Source: JBCDCB01 sp039182735 (GTDB lineage: Bacteria > Planctomycetota > Phycisphaerae > Phycisphaerales > UBA1924). Taken from it: DNA of 64,000 nt. The notes under the pieces are model-generated. The model saw only the letters and a program-made list of their open reading frames with translations, did no database searches and was not told where the DNA came from. A program made the position numbers and the translations under genes. The first letter of the stretch is position 1; each line of letters opens with the position of its first letter. This document shows, one piece after another, positions 53,007 to 63,800 of this stretch. The DNA lies in the NCBI GenBank assembly GCA_039182735.1, contig JBCDCB010000003.1:1-64000 (forward strand), in the 5' to 3' direction.

Positions 53007-53690
53007 TTAGTCCAGCGTATTCATCCGCGGCGCCGCCGACGCGACGAGACGGATCGTCTGCGGGATCGAGTCCGACCCCACCGTGAGATCACGCGAATCG
53101 TTGGGCTCGACGATCAGGTCGATCGTCGCACGCACCAGCGACGGCCCGCGGTCGTACCGCAGGATGAACCGCGCCTGGCGAACCTCGTTCAGCAGCGGCT
53201 GCTCGGTCACCACCGGCGTGTCCGCGATCGTCGGGTCGAGCAGCACGAACCACAGCTCGCCCGGGAGCCCGCCGTCCGGGTACTGCGGCATCGACCCGTC
53301 GGCTTCCTCGAGCTGGCCCCACGACTGCAGCAGCGCCTCGCCGCCGGCGGGGCGGAACTCGATACGCGTGATCTCCGTCGCGTTGCCGTTGGCGTCCCGC
53401 TCGCTCACCCACTCGACGTAGTCGGCGTACACCGGGTTCTCGTTGGCGTCGAAGACGAAGTTGGGGAAGGGCCCGAACTCCTCGCCGGTGCGGATGAGCC
53501 CGAGCAGACGCGTCATCACCATGCGGCTGACGAGGTGCGTCGAGGCCGACTCGGTCGTCTGCTTGTACCCCTGGAACATCGCGTCGAGCGCGACGAGCGC
53601 CGCGGTGAGCAGCGTCGAACTGATCGTCAGCGCGACCAGCATCTCGACCAGGCTGAACCCGCGCCGGGCGGTGCGTGTGCGCGTGCGCAT
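53007..53690 (-). CDS. Prepilin-type N-terminal methylation domain protein (PilW/GspJ-like)
   Basis: The 227-aa protein starts at ATG 53690, overlapping the preceding stop (TGATG). The N-terminus RRGFSLVEMLVALTISSTLLTAALVAL is a class III signal: cleavage before Phe and Glu at position 5. The rest is a globular pseudopilin body (GEEFGPFPNFVFDANENPVYADYVEW, LIVEPNDSRDLTV). It is the last gene of the pilus cluster and probably a minor pilin at the tip or base. Confidence 0.83.
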   Translation of the reverse strand: MRTRTRTARRGFSLVEMLVALTISSTLLTAALVALDAMFQGYKQTTESASTHLVSRMVMTRLLGLIRTGEEFGPFPNFVFDANENPVYADYVEWVSERDANGNATEITRIEFRPAGGEALLQSWGQLEEADGSMPQYPDGGLPGELWFVLLDPTIADTPVVTEQPLLNEVRQARFILRYDRGPSLVRATIDLIVEPNDSRDLTVGSDSIPQTIRLVASAAPRMNTLD

Positions 53691-56470
53691 CAGTTCTCCT
53701 CCTCGTCGGCGACCGTCACGGACGCCACCTCGAACTTGCCCTCCGCGTACGAGTTGCCCACGGCGCGCATCGTCACCGGCGCCAGGAACCCGTCGGGCAG
53801 CGTCACGTCGGGATCCCAGCGGATCACGATCTGCCCGAACCCGTTGAAGGGCACGTCCTGCGAGACCCAGTCGCCCGCCGGCAGCGTGGCGGGATCGTCG
53901 GGCACGCCGTCGTAAATCGCGGGTGGATTGACGCCGTCCCACGTGCTCACGTCGATGAGGTTCCCGTCGGGGTCGCGCGCGAAGTCGGTGCCCAGGATCC
54001 CGCCGTTGGCGAGCACTTGCGAGAGGTCGATACCCTCCTGGTCCCCGTCCTGCGGCCCGAAGTACCCGAGCGTCACGTTGAAGTCGGCGGGGTTCCCGAC
54101 GGGCGTGTCGTACATCGCCAGCGGCTCGACGCCGTACGTCGGCTTGTAGCTCGTGAGCATCACGCCCTCGATTGTCGCGTTCCCGCGCACGTCGATGATC
54201 CCCGCGATGATCGCGCCCTTGAGCTGTACGTCCTGATCCGGCGGCGAGTTGTTCGTCCCGATGTCCACCGAGTGGTTCGGGAGCATCAGCGAGCTCTTCT
54301 TGATCGCCGGCAGGTCTTCCGAGTCCGGGTTGAGCTCCGGGTTCAGCGGCTCGTCGGGGTGCTCGGTCGCGAACTTGGTCGCGCCAGTAAACGTCGCTTT
54401 GTTGCGCAGCTGGTTGAAGCGCACGGGCGTATCCGACACGATCGAACCGACGAAGAGGCAGTCGTGGAAGCGGAGGTTGTTGGAGATGCGCTTGGTGTCG
54501 GTGCACTGGTCGCCGCCGAGCCCGTCGCCGTCCAGATCGACGTCCACGATGAGCGGTTCGGGCAGGTTGTCGTACCCGATGTCGCCCGGGAGCGCATACG
54601 ACTTGTCGAGCTGCGCATCGCTGTCCGCGGGCGGGGGCGGGAAGGCCTGTTCGAGCTGCCCCGTCGCCGGGTTCACGACCAGCTGCCCGTAGAAGTTCCA
54701 CGACGGGTGCGTGTTGTCGGTGTACGTCTCGATACGCGTCACACCGACGAAGGTGCAGTCGATGAACAGCGCGTTCGTGCCCATCGGGATCGTGACGTTC
54801 TTGAACGTCACGCCTTCGTAGACCGGGCGGATGTACCAGTCGGCGGGCGAGGGCGAACCGAAGGGCACGGGCTCGGCACGGGTCGCGCTCGGCGCGCCGG
54901 CCTGCGACGCGAACGACGACGGGGGGTCGGCGATCGCGCGCAGCTCGTTGGTCCCGTCCGCGAAGCTCTCCGCCGTGATCTCGGGCAGCTCTGAGTTGTC
55001 AACGGAGAACTCGACGGGCGACTCGTCTCGACCGGCGAGGATGGTCCCCTCGTTGAACTTCTGGTAGTCGTCCACCTGCTCGCCCTGCCACTGGCTGGCC
55101 TCCCAGTCGGCGCGATCGACGCGGAACTTCACACTGCCGCGGATCTTGGCGTAGGGGTCGCGCCAGTCGAGCACGCCGTCGCGGTACCCGAGTCGGACGT
55201 CGTCCTCGTCCACGTCGAGCACGTCGAGCAGCCCGTCGTTGTTGTTGTCGGGGAAGGTCTCGAAGTCCCAGTCGCCCCCGATGAACTCGCCGTTGAAGCG
55301 CGAGTTGCCGTTCCGATCCGGGTCGCTGGAGTCGATCATGAACGCGAGCGCATCGTCGAGGTCGAACTCCGCCGAGCCGCCGCTCGCGGGCGTGCCGTCG
55401 GTCAGCGCCGCGCTGAGGATGATGCTGCTGTCATTCCCGCCGAAGTGGCGGAGGAAGATGTCGTACTCATCAACGATGTTGTCGCGCGTGCCATCAACAA
55501 AGGCGTTGTCAGGACCGGGCGGGTTCTCGATGTCGAGCCCGTTGAGCGCCTCGACGGCCTGCCCCTCGATCTTGTGCAGCACGCGCAGGCGGTTGTCACC
55601 GTTGACATCGGCGGCCTGGCACGCCTGGAAGAACGCCTCGAGTTTGTCGTCGAGAATCGGATCGAGGCCCATGAAGTCGCTGCGCACCACCAGCGGGGGG
55701 CCGTCCTGCGAATCGAGCGCGTCGCTCACGTACGCCGCGCCCACCGGCCCGCTGATCTGCACGTTGCGCCCGACCATCACACGCGCCGGGCTCAGCACCG
55801 CGTGCTCGATGCGCTTGGTGAGCTGGAAGGCGCGCTGCGCCGTCCGCGTGACCCAACGCTCGCGCGAGAAGTCCCAGTCGTACCCCGTCACGATCGTCAG
55901 CACGCGTCCCTCTTCGTCCGGCGGGACGTACGTGATCTGCGCCGCCGTCGTGATCTGGCCGCCCTCGTTCCGTTCGATCCCGATGGGCGGCGCCACGACC
56001 CAGCCCGGGGGCGGCGTCGGGAGCGCGATGTCGCCCACGATGTTGTCCGCGTCGTCCCACGCGTGGTGCGCAATGAGAATGTCCATGATGCTCGACGCGA
56101 CCGGGTCCTCGTCACGACCGTCGGGCGGCGGGATGATCACCACCGCCGGGCTCGCGCCGTACGTTCCCATCCACAGGTCCGTCGCGTAGTCGGGATCGAT
56201 GTCTCCCCGCGCCGTGATGACCCGCGTCGCCGCCTCTTCGAGGCGCGCCCGCGCGATCTCCAGGCCCGTGTCCACCGCGCCGATCGAACGCGCCACGCGC
56301 ATGTGCGTGTCCGCGGTCCGCAGGTTGCCCTGGCTCACCACCGCCATCGCGACGGCGAGGGATCCGAACATGACCAGGAACATCATCGAGAGCACGCCCG
56401 TCACGCCGCGCCGGCCCGCGCGTACCGCACGCCGCGCCCTCGCCAGAACACCTTGTGAAACCTGTTGCAT
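53690..56470 (-). CDS. Large PilX-like pilus-associated protein
   Basis: The 926-aa protein starts at ATG 56470 behind GGAGGGCGAGCG. After a basic N-terminus it has one hydrophobic segment (VTGVLSMMFLVMFGSLAVAMAVV) without a clear prepilin peptidase site, then PilX-like GNLRTADTHMRVARSIGAVDTGLEIA. The long remainder has DxDxDG-type Ca-binding motifs (DNNNDGLLDVLDVDEDD, DVDLDGDGLGGDQ), aromatic beta-rich stretches and a VEGVML-like segment. Typical PilX proteins are about 200 aa, so most of this one is an added extracellular region. It is probably a pilus-associated adhesin or secretion substrate. Confidence 0.62.
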   Translation of the reverse strand: MQQVSQGVLARARRAVRAGRRGVTGVLSMMFLVMFGSLAVAMAVVSQGNLRTADTHMRVARSIGAVDTGLEIARARLEEAATRVITARGDIDPDYATDLWMGTYGASPAVVIIPPPDGRDEDPVASSIMDILIAHHAWDDADNIVGDIALPTPPPGWVVAPPIGIERNEGGQITTAAQITYVPPDEEGRVLTIVTGYDWDFSRERWVTRTAQRAFQLTKRIEHAVLSPARVMVGRNVQISGPVGAAYVSDALDSQDGPPLVVRSDFMGLDPILDDKLEAFFQACQAADVNGDNRLRVLHKIEGQAVEALNGLDIENPPGPDNAFVDGTRDNIVDEYDIFLRHFGGNDSSIILSAALTDGTPASGGSAEFDLDDALAFMIDSSDPDRNGNSRFNGEFIGGDWDFETFPDNNNDGLLDVLDVDEDDVRLGYRDGVLDWRDPYAKIRGSVKFRVDRADWEASQWQGEQVDDYQKFNEGTILAGRDESPVEFSVDNSELPEITAESFADGTNELRAIADPPSSFASQAGAPSATRAEPVPFGSPSPADWYIRPVYEGVTFKNVTIPMGTNALFIDCTFVGVTRIETYTDNTHPSWNFYGQLVVNPATGQLEQAFPPPPADSDAQLDKSYALPGDIGYDNLPEPLIVDVDLDGDGLGGDQCTDTKRISNNLRFHDCLFVGSIVSDTPVRFNQLRNKATFTGATKFATEHPDEPLNPELNPDSEDLPAIKKSSLMLPNHSVDIGTNNSPPDQDVQLKGAIIAGIIDVRGNATIEGVMLTSYKPTYGVEPLAMYDTPVGNPADFNVTLGYFGPQDGDQEGIDLSQVLANGGILGTDFARDPDGNLIDVSTWDGVNPPAIYDGVPDDPATLPAGDWVSQDVPFNGFGQIVIRWDPDVTLPDGFLAPVTMRAVGNSYAEGKFEVASVTVADEEEN

Positions 56471-56526
56471 CGCTCGCCCTCCAGACGTTCCCGAGCCCGA
56501 CGATCCGCTCCGCATCGCGTTGCTGT

Positions 56527-57231
56527 TCAAGGGGTGACGACCCACGTCGAGCGCGCGACCTCGAGCGTCGTGTCCGCGTCCTGCTCGAAGAGCACCCGCA
56601 CCGTCACGCGCAGCGGGTAGCGATCGACCTCACGCACCACGACCGCCCCGTCCAGCTCCCGCGCGTTGTCGGCGACGCCGGTCGTGTAGTTGTCCGGCGC
56701 GACCTTGTCCACCTCGACGATCTGCGTCCACCCGCGCATCGAAACGGGCACGTCTTCGCCGTCGATCTCGACCGTCTCGATCGTCCCGTCCCACAGCGTC
56801 TGCGTGAGCACCTCGCCGAAGGCGTTGATCGGCCCCTGGTAGCGGCGGACGAGCGTGAAGTCGTCGGGCAGGTCGGTCGCATCGCCGAAGACCGTGCCGT
56901 CGAGATCGTCGAGGTCATCGATGTCCTCGATGTCGAGCTCGAAGGGCTGCGGCCCCCACCCGCGGAGCGTGCTGTCGTCGTCGGGGTCTTCGAGATAGAT
57001 CCCGCCGATTTCGGGATCGTGACGTTCGAAGGAGCGCGACATCTCGCGGATCTCGCTCGCGAGGAACATCCCGGTCGCCGCGTTCGACGACCACGCGTTC
57101 TTCACGATGAAGGCCTGCTGCGCCTCGATGATCGCGAGCACGCCGACGCCGATGATGACCGTCGCCAGCGCCGTCTCGATGAGCGTGAAGCCCCGCGAGA
57201 CGCCTCGTGTTGTGCGCCGAACTCGCCGCAT
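56527..57231 (-). CDS. Prepilin-type protein (PilV/GspI-like)
   Basis: The 234-aa protein starts at ATG 57231 behind GGAGGAGG. SRGFTLIETALATVIIGVGVLAII is a class III prepilin signal with Glu5. The body is acidic (EDPDDDSTLRGWGPQPFELD, DDLDDLDGTVFGDATD). It is the third gene of the cluster, 66 nt after pilC. Confidence 0.85.
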   Translation of the reverse strand: MRRVRRTTRGVSRGFTLIETALATVIIGVGVLAIIEAQQAFIVKNAWSSNAATGMFLASEIREMSRSFERHDPEIGGIYLEDPDDDSTLRGWGPQPFELDIEDIDDLDDLDGTVFGDATDLPDDFTLVRRYQGPINAFGEVLTQTLWDGTIETVEIDGEDVPVSMRGWTQIVEVDKVAPDNYTTGVADNARELDGAVVVREVDRYPLRVTVRVLFEQDADTTLEVARSTWVVTP

Positions 57232-57297
57232 CGTCGAACCTCCTCCGCGCGGGCGGACCGCCCATGCGTCGCGTCGGCCCGCCGCCGTTCTCATCGG

Positions 57298-58524
57298 CTA
57301 CTGGACGATTTGGCTCATGCGGAAGATAGGCAGGATGATCGCCATCGCGATGAAACCCACGATCGAGCCCATCACAATGATCATGATCGGTTCGATCATC
57401 CCCGTCACGGCCTTGATCGCGTCGCGCAGCTGCTTCGAGTAGTAGTCCGAGATCTCGTCGAGCACCTCGCCCAGCTTTCCGGACTCCTCACCCGCGCCGA
57501 TCATCTGCACCACCGCGTGCGGCAGCAGGTTCGACTTCTCAAGCGTCGTCGCGATCTTCCGACCCTGCTTGATGTTCGTGTAGACGTGCCGCCACATCTT
57601 CTTGTAGAGCTGGTTGCCCGAGATGTCCCCCGTGATCGCGATCGTGTCGAGCATCGGCACGCCCGCGTTGATCAGCTCGCCCATCGTCTGCAGCGAGCGG
57701 CTGATGTACAGCGCGCGGAACATGCGGCGCATCACCGGGACGCTCAGCTTGCCCGTGTCGAACCACCAGCGCCCCATCTCCGTCTTCGCGAAGAGGAACA
57801 GCCCCGCCAGCACCACGATCAGACCGACGATCAGGAAGGGCCAGTTCACGACCATCCAGTCCGACAGGCCCATCAGGAACGTGGTCGTCCAGGGCAGCGC
57901 GTCCTCCTTGCCCTCGAAGACGCCGGCGAACTTGGGCAGCACGAACGTCAGCAGGAACACCGTGACGCCCACCGCCATCGTCGCGATGACGCCCGGGTAG
58001 ATCATCGCCCCGACCACCATCTTCCGCGTCTCGATCTGCTGCGAGGTGTACGACGCGATCCGGTCGAGCATCGTCCCGAACGAGCCCGACATCTCCGACG
58101 CGCGCACCATGTTCACGTACAGCGGGTTGAACAGCTTGGGGTGACGCCCGAGCGCCTCCGAGAACTGCTTGCCCGACTCCACGTCCGTCTTCAGGCCGTT
58201 GATGATCTTCTTGAACTTGTACTGCTCGGTCTGCTCGGCGATCCCCTCCAGCGCCGAGCGCAGCCCGATGCCCGCGCGCACCATCACCGCCAGCTGCGTC
58301 GTGAAGTCCAGAACGTTCTTCAGGTTCGGGTTCGGGCTGTTGGCCTCCTTGAGGAACTGCTGGAACTTCGAGCCGCCGACGACGCCCTTGATCGGGTTGA
58401 TCGCCAGGACGTGCGAGCCCTGCGAGCGCAGCGCGGCGGCGGCGCTGTCCGCGTCGGTGGACTCCACCACGCCGACCACCACCTGCCCCGACGCCGACCT
58501 GACCTGATACCTGTACGCGGGCAT
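57298..58524 (-). CDS. pilC: Type IV pilus / type II secretion inner-membrane protein PilC/GspF
   Basis: The 408-aa protein starts at ATG 58524 (MPAYRYQVRSASGQVVVGVV). Two GspF domains are present (LDFTTQLAVMVRAGIGLRSAL and FRALYISRSLQTMGELINAG), with hydrophobic segments GVIATMAVGVTVFLLTFVLP, FLIVGLIVVLAGLFLFA and IMIIVMGSIVGFIAMAII. It is the platform protein that couples the cytoplasmic ATPase to pilin movement. The gene follows pilT by 36 nt. Confidence 0.94.
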   Translation of the reverse strand: MPAYRYQVRSASGQVVVGVVESTDADSAAAALRSQGSHVLAINPIKGVVGGSKFQQFLKEANSPNPNLKNVLDFTTQLAVMVRAGIGLRSALEGIAEQTEQYKFKKIINGLKTDVESGKQFSEALGRHPKLFNPLYVNMVRASEMSGSFGTMLDRIASYTSQQIETRKMVVGAMIYPGVIATMAVGVTVFLLTFVLPKFAGVFEGKEDALPWTTTFLMGLSDWMVVNWPFLIVGLIVVLAGLFLFAKTEMGRWWFDTGKLSVPVMRRMFRALYISRSLQTMGELINAGVPMLDTIAITGDISGNQLYKKMWRHVYTNIKQGRKIATTLEKSNLLPHAVVQMIGAGEESGKLGEVLDEISDYYSKQLRDAIKAVTGMIEPIMIIVMGSIVGFIAMAIILPIFRMSQIVQ

Positions 58525-58560
58525 GCGTCTGCCTCTCCCGTTCCGGCGCGCTGGCGCCGA

Positions 58561-59616
58561 TTAGGCCGCGATCTGCTGCTTGAGCTTGTCGGGGTACGCC
58601 GCCTGTGCGAGCGCGTCGTCCCTCGAGATCAGTCCGTTGAAGAACAGCTCCGCGATGGCGTTGTCCAGCGTGCACATGCCCATCGAACGGTTCGTCTCGA
58701 TCACGTTCGGGATCTCGAACGCCCGGCCTTCGCGGATGATGTTGCGCACCGCGGGCGTGCACAGCAGCACCTCGACCGCGGGCGTCATGCCCTTCTGGTC
58801 GATCCTCTTGAAAAGCGTCTGCGACACCACCGCCTGCAGCGTGTCGGCGAGCATCGCGCGCACCTGGTTCTGCTGCGACGCCGGGTACATATCGATGATG
58901 CGCTCGACCGTCTGGCTCGCGTTCACCGTGTGCAGCGTGCTGAGCACGAGGTGCCCGGTTTCCGCCGCCGTCATCGCGAGCTGCGTCGTGTCGAGGTCGC
59001 GCATTTCGCCGACCAGGATGATGTCCGGATCCTGACGCAGCGCGTGCTTCAGCCCCGACGCGAACGACGGGATGTCCATGCCCAGCTCACGCTGTTCGAT
59101 CAGGCACTGGTGGCTCTGGAACGTGTACTCGATCGGATCCTCGAGCGTGATGATGTGCTTCTTGAAACGCTCGTTGAGCGCCTGGATCATCGCCGCCAGC
59201 GTCGTGGACTTGCCCGAACCCGTGTCGCCCGTCACCAGCACCAGCCCGCGCGGCAGGTAGGTCATCCGGTCCACGATCTCGGGCAGGTTCAGCTTCTCAA
59301 ACGGCGGGACCTTGCTCTTCACCGCAAGGAGCGAGATCCCCACCGACCCGCGCTGCATGTGCGCGTTCACGCGGTACCGACCCAATCCCTTGATCGCGTA
59401 CGAGAAGTCCGCGTCCTGGTGCTCACGGAACGTCTCCAGCACACGCTGGCTCGCCATGTGCTTGACCATCTCGAGCGCGTCGTCGGCCCGGATCACCGGC
59501 ATATCCAGCGGCTGCAGCACCGTGTGCACACGAACCACCGGCGGGTGACCCGTCACCAGGTGGATGTCCGAAGCGTCCATCTCGTGTGCCTGGCGCAGGA
59601 TCGCATCAACATCCAT
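58561..59616 (-). CDS. pilT: Twitching-motility ATPase PilT
   Basis: The 351-aa protein starts at ATG 59616 behind GGGGAGGGCG. Walker A is GDTGSGKST (near residue 130); the Asp box ITLEDPIEYTF, Walker B IILVGEMRDLDT and His box HLVLSTLHT are complete. The C-terminal AIRNLIRE-like segment appears as AVRNIIREG, typical of PilT and required for retraction. It is the first gene of the cluster, next to pilC. A pilB (extension ATPase) is not in the window. Confidence 0.95.
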   Translation of the reverse strand: MDVDAILRQAHEMDASDIHLVTGHPPVVRVHTVLQPLDMPVIRADDALEMVKHMASQRVLETFREHQDADFSYAIKGLGRYRVNAHMQRGSVGISLLAVKSKVPPFEKLNLPEIVDRMTYLPRGLVLVTGDTGSGKSTTLAAMIQALNERFKKHIITLEDPIEYTFQSHQCLIEQRELGMDIPSFASGLKHALRQDPDIILVGEMRDLDTTQLAMTAAETGHLVLSTLHTVNASQTVERIIDMYPASQQNQVRAMLADTLQAVVSQTLFKRIDQKGMTPAVEVLLCTPAVRNIIREGRAFEIPNVIETNRSMGMCTLDNAIAELFFNGLISRDDALAQAAYPDKLKQQIAA

Positions 59617-59943
59617 GATTCGCTCGCCCTCCCCAAGCCGATCCGACCCAAGCGGGCCCGGCCGAGACGTGTGATCGACCGATCCACCCCCCTCGCTCAG
59701 CCCATTCCTCTGCCCCGGGCCCCCGCATCGACGCGCGCGTTCCGGTCGTAGCGGTCCCGATCCCACCCAGGTCCGGTAAACGTGCGGGTCTCACCCGTCG
59801 TCGTCATCGCTGATTTGGGATGAATCGGGTTGCGGTTGGGATATGCAGCGGTATCTTCCGTTTGTGCAATGACTTATGCGACTTCGCGTGCGGCGGGCCG
59901 TTTCCCGCACGCGACCCAACCAACGGCGAGGGAGACCCCCACG
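59617..59943. other. Divergent regulatory region between pilT and the LuxR-type gene
   Basis: 327 nt without a gene. Apart from one plus-strand promoter candidate at 59830-59857, no structured element was recognised. A pilT promoter should lie in the left part. Confidence 0.5.
59830..59857 (+). promoter_or_regulatory. Possible sigma-70-type promoter for the LuxR-type gene
   Basis: TTGCGG (59830-59835) and TATCTT (59852-59857) are 16 nt apart, about 90 nt before the ATG at 59944. Identified by eye. Confidence 0.4.
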
Positions 59944-60381
59944 ATGTCCGCTCCGTCCGATTCCGTCGCGCGAACCCGGCTCGAACGCCCGGATCGCCAC
60001 GACGCGCCGCTCGATATGTCCGATTCCTGTATCACCCCGGGCGTCGTTGAACTCACACGCGACGAGCGCCGATACCTCGCCGACACCCTTGCGCCCCTCA
60101 GTCCCAGGGAGGTAGACGTCGTCCTCGCCGTCTGCGTGGGCGGGAGCAACGACGAAATCGCCGATCGTCTCTTCATCGCCCTCGCGACCCTGCGCACCCA
60201 CCTCATGCGCATCAATCAGAAGTTGGGCACCACCAGCAAGAGCGACATCGTCCGCCTCGTCACCACCTCGCTGCTCGAGGGCTATCGGACCGGACGCCTC
60301 TCGGCCCCGGATCCGGTGCTCGAAGAAGTCGACCTCGGGGATCTGGAGTCCGTCCAAACCCCGATTCTGTCAGGTTTCTGA
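59944..60381 (+). CDS. LuxR-type helix-turn-helix protein
   Basis: The 145-aa protein starts at ATG 59944 behind GAGGGAGACC. LSPREVDVVLAVCVGGSNDEIA and LFIALATLRTHLMRINQKLGTTSKSDIVRLV form a complete GerE/LuxR C-terminal DNA-binding domain. The N-terminal 50 residues are charged and contain no receiver or PAS domain, so this is a stand-alone regulator. It lies between the pilus cluster and the large exported-protein gene and may control either. Confidence 0.86.
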   Translation: MSAPSDSVARTRLERPDRHDAPLDMSDSCITPGVVELTRDERRYLADTLAPLSPREVDVVLAVCVGGSNDEIADRLFIALATLRTHLMRINQKLGTTSKSDIVRLVTTSLLEGYRTGRLSAPDPVLEEVDLGDLESVQTPILSGF

Positions 60382-60838
60382 CCGGAAATATGCGAATCGT
60401 GCCCTGAAATCGGCCCGGTTCGACTTGCAAAGTTTGTGAGTGCAAGCAAAACTGTCGCGCACGCCTGCCATTGCGCCGATAGCAGGTACTGACTTGGCAC
60501 GTCGCGCCCGCGGCGGGTGCCATTGTTTCTCTCCCGTTTGCACGGGTCAGAAGCATTTCGTAGGTTTGGGCTGCGTCCGAGAAGACCGGCGGACGCAGAG
60601 AGCCCCACGGGTTCCCGGTCACAGCAGTTTCGTCCTTGAGGTCGCGCGGTTCACTCGCCAACGTGGCGTGTGCCGCCTGGAAAAGTTCGGAGACTTCCGG
60701 GCCGAGACCTGCTCGGCGACTAGGTGAGCCTCCAAGACACCCTCGTTGACCCCATCGCCGCAAACGGTTTGCGTCGACGAGGGTCGTTGGATCACAGGAC
60801 GCTCAAGATCAATCCTCTTTACGGAGAAGGAAGGACAG
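60382..60838. other. Non-coding leader of the large exported-protein gene
   Basis: 457 nt without a supported gene. A hairpin ACCCTCGT (60739-60746)/ACGAGGGT (60777-60784), extended by GAC/GTC inside, lies about 55 nt before the start codon and has no T-run. The long leader may be a control element. No clear promoter was recognised. Confidence 0.5.
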
Positions 60839-63800
60839 ATGAGCATGAGTCGGATGAATAGGTACACGGCACTCGGCGCGGGAGCGATTCTTTCGCTCGC
60901 GGGCTCGGCCGTCGGGCAGTCGATCACCCCCGTGGCGCCCGTCGTCAACTCGAGCGCCTCGGCGAACCCCATCGAGTACATCAACGCCGGCGACAACGGC
61001 GCCAACGGCAGCGAAGCCTTCGTCGTTGTTCTGATCAACGCGCAGACCAACGATCAGGACGCCAACAACCTCACCGTCCTCTGCCGCTTCTTTGATGCCA
61101 CCGGCGCGCCCCTCCTCGGCGGCGCGGGCATCCCCGTGCAGGACGAAGACGGCTCGGCCGTCACCGGCGCCTTCCGCGTCGTCAACGATGCCGCCGGTTC
61201 CAACAACGGCGACAACAACATCGAGAGCAACGAGGTCTGGGCCTTCAACATCGAGTCGGCCATCGGCGCCGTCACCCCGACCGCCCGCTTCGTCACGATC
61301 GAACTGATCGTTGACGCCGACGACAACGGCGCGATCGACGGTGGTGGCAACACCGCCGCCTTCCCCAACGGCTTCAACGCCGACGCTGTTGGCGGCACCA
61401 ACGCCACCAACCAGGCCTACGAAATCGTTCGCACCAACACCTCCATCGCGCAGGCGCTCTTCAACGTCGAGTCGCCCACCACCAACAGCACGATGACGCT
61501 GACCTTCAACCCCCCGACCGTCGGCTCGCTCATGGCGGCCGGTGAGTCGGTCAGCATCCCCGTCGTCGTGAACGCCGGTGGGCCCAACATCAACGCCACC
61601 CAGGCCGGCGGCGGTGCGCCCACCGACTTCGAGTTCACCGACATGGCTGCCGGCATGGGCACCCAGTTCAACAACGGCGGTGCCGTCGATATCAACGCCG
61701 GCTCCTTCGCCAACATCGCCACCGGCACCGGTCTTCAGTTCACCTTCGACTCCGCCAACTCCACGCTCGATAACGGCGCCCCCTTCCGCGTCGATCCCAC
61801 CACCGGCGTCGTCCGCGACACCGCGGGTGGCCTCGTCGGCGGCATCGCCTCCCCCGAGCAGCAAGAGAACCTGACGATCGACGACGTCCGCTTCCTCACC
61901 GGGAACCAGGTCGCCGTCCAGTTCAACGTCAACCTCAACGACGCCCAGACCAACGGCGCCAACGCCAACCTCGACCTCCAGATCGACGGCACCTCCGTCG
62001 GCGGAGCCGGGGCGATCGGTGGCGGCGGCAGCCTCTTCACCAGCATCCAGGCCCCCGGCACGATGTTCGTGGACGGCGGCGGCGACATGGTCACCGACAG
62101 CGTCAACGACCAGTGGGTCGTCATCAACTACAACCCCGCGCAGTTCAACGACGCCACCCTCCGCGTCGCCGGCGACGCGACCGCCAACGACACCAACACC
62201 GCGGACGCGAACTCCATCGCCAACGCCGAGAACTCCGCCTTCAACATCGTTGTTGCCGAGAACGGCGGCGGCGTGGCCTTCCAGTCGCCCTTCGCGGCTG
62301 GTGACGGCACCCTCGGCGGCGACGGCAACGACGACTCCCAGACCTTCAACGGCATCGGTGACAGCATCGCGCCGCAGCTCGCCGACCTCAACGGCCCCGC
62401 CGCGGGCGGCCAGGCCCCCTCGTTCCACGACCTCACCGGCGACGACTTCAAGCTCGACGCCGTTGCCCTGGTCTACGACGAGCCCATGGCCACCGGCTCC
62501 GGCGGCACCGGCGTGACCGTCCTCCTCGTTGACGGTGTCTTCTTCGAAGACCCCACCACCTTCGACCCCACCACCAACTCCTTCGTCCGCACCGAGGTGG
62601 ACATCGCCGAACCCGTCGTTGACAACGACGACATCATGGTGACCACCAGCGTCGCCAGCATCGACGTCAACAACAACGGCATGATCGATCCGCGTGAAAT
62701 GAACAACGCGATCGTCTTCAGCCTGCCCACCGGGCTCGACTACACCAACGGCGGCGACGACCTCTGCCCCGGCACCGGTGGCGGCTTCGCCGCGATGACC
62801 GGTCCCGCCACCGCGGCCCTCTACACCGTCGCCTACGACAGCAGCGTCGCCGGCGCCAACATCGCCGATGCCTCCGGCATCCCGGCCCCGACGCTCGCCG
62901 CGGCCGGTGCCACCAACGACGAGGCGGCCCCCGGCCTCCTCTCGGCCAACTTCTTCACCGGCGACAACCAGCCGCCCTTCCCGGCCAACCAGAGCAACAA
63001 CCAGCTCCTCGTCGAGCAGCCCGCCGCTCCCGGCGCGCCCGCCGCGGGTGACCTGGGCGACCAGCGTGCCCTCGACCGCGTCGCCCTCGTGGCGACCGAG
63101 GTCCTCGCCGGTGGCTCCAACGCCATCATCGAGCAGGCCGTCCAGTTCACCGCCCCCGACGGCACCATCTTCATCCTCAACGACACCGACGATCCCACCG
63201 GCGGCGGCGTCGGCGTTGCCGCTGACGGCGCGTCCGACTTCCTCTTCTCCATCAACAACACCTCGACCTTCGGGTTCGAGGCTGGTGCCGGCGTTCCCGG
63301 CCCCGGCGCTCGCCCCGGCTCCTCCGCCTTCGACGTCGGCTCGACCGTGAACGTCGCGCCCGGCTCCGGCCTCATCGATACCGCCGGCAACGAGCTTGTC
63401 TCGTCCTCCGGCATCGAAGTCACCGACGCCGTCGCCCCCTACGTCGAGTTCCAGGTCGGCGTCAACGGTGGCACGCCCTTCCTCGGCGCCTTCCTCCTCG
63501 ATAACGATGGCGACGGCATCGCCGACGTCATCCGCCTCACCTTCTCCGAACCCGTCGCCGACCTCGACGCGATGGCCTTCGAAGACTTCACCGCCGCCCT
63601 CGGCGCCACCATCACCGACGCCGATGTCGATAGCGACAACCCCAACGTGGTCGAGCTCCAGCTCGGCGGCAACAACATCTCCATCAACCAGACCCTCGCC
63701 GTGACCTACAACGGCGCCTCGTCTGACGCCGCCGATCGCCTCATCACAGAGGCCGACGAAGACGGCTCCAACGACCCCGCCGACTCCGTCAGCGCGGCCA

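Noticed and set aside
56455..59751. A 1098-codon plus-strand frame across the pilus cluster
   Set aside because: Antisense to pilT, pilC and a prepilin gene; His/Arg-rich shadow sequence.
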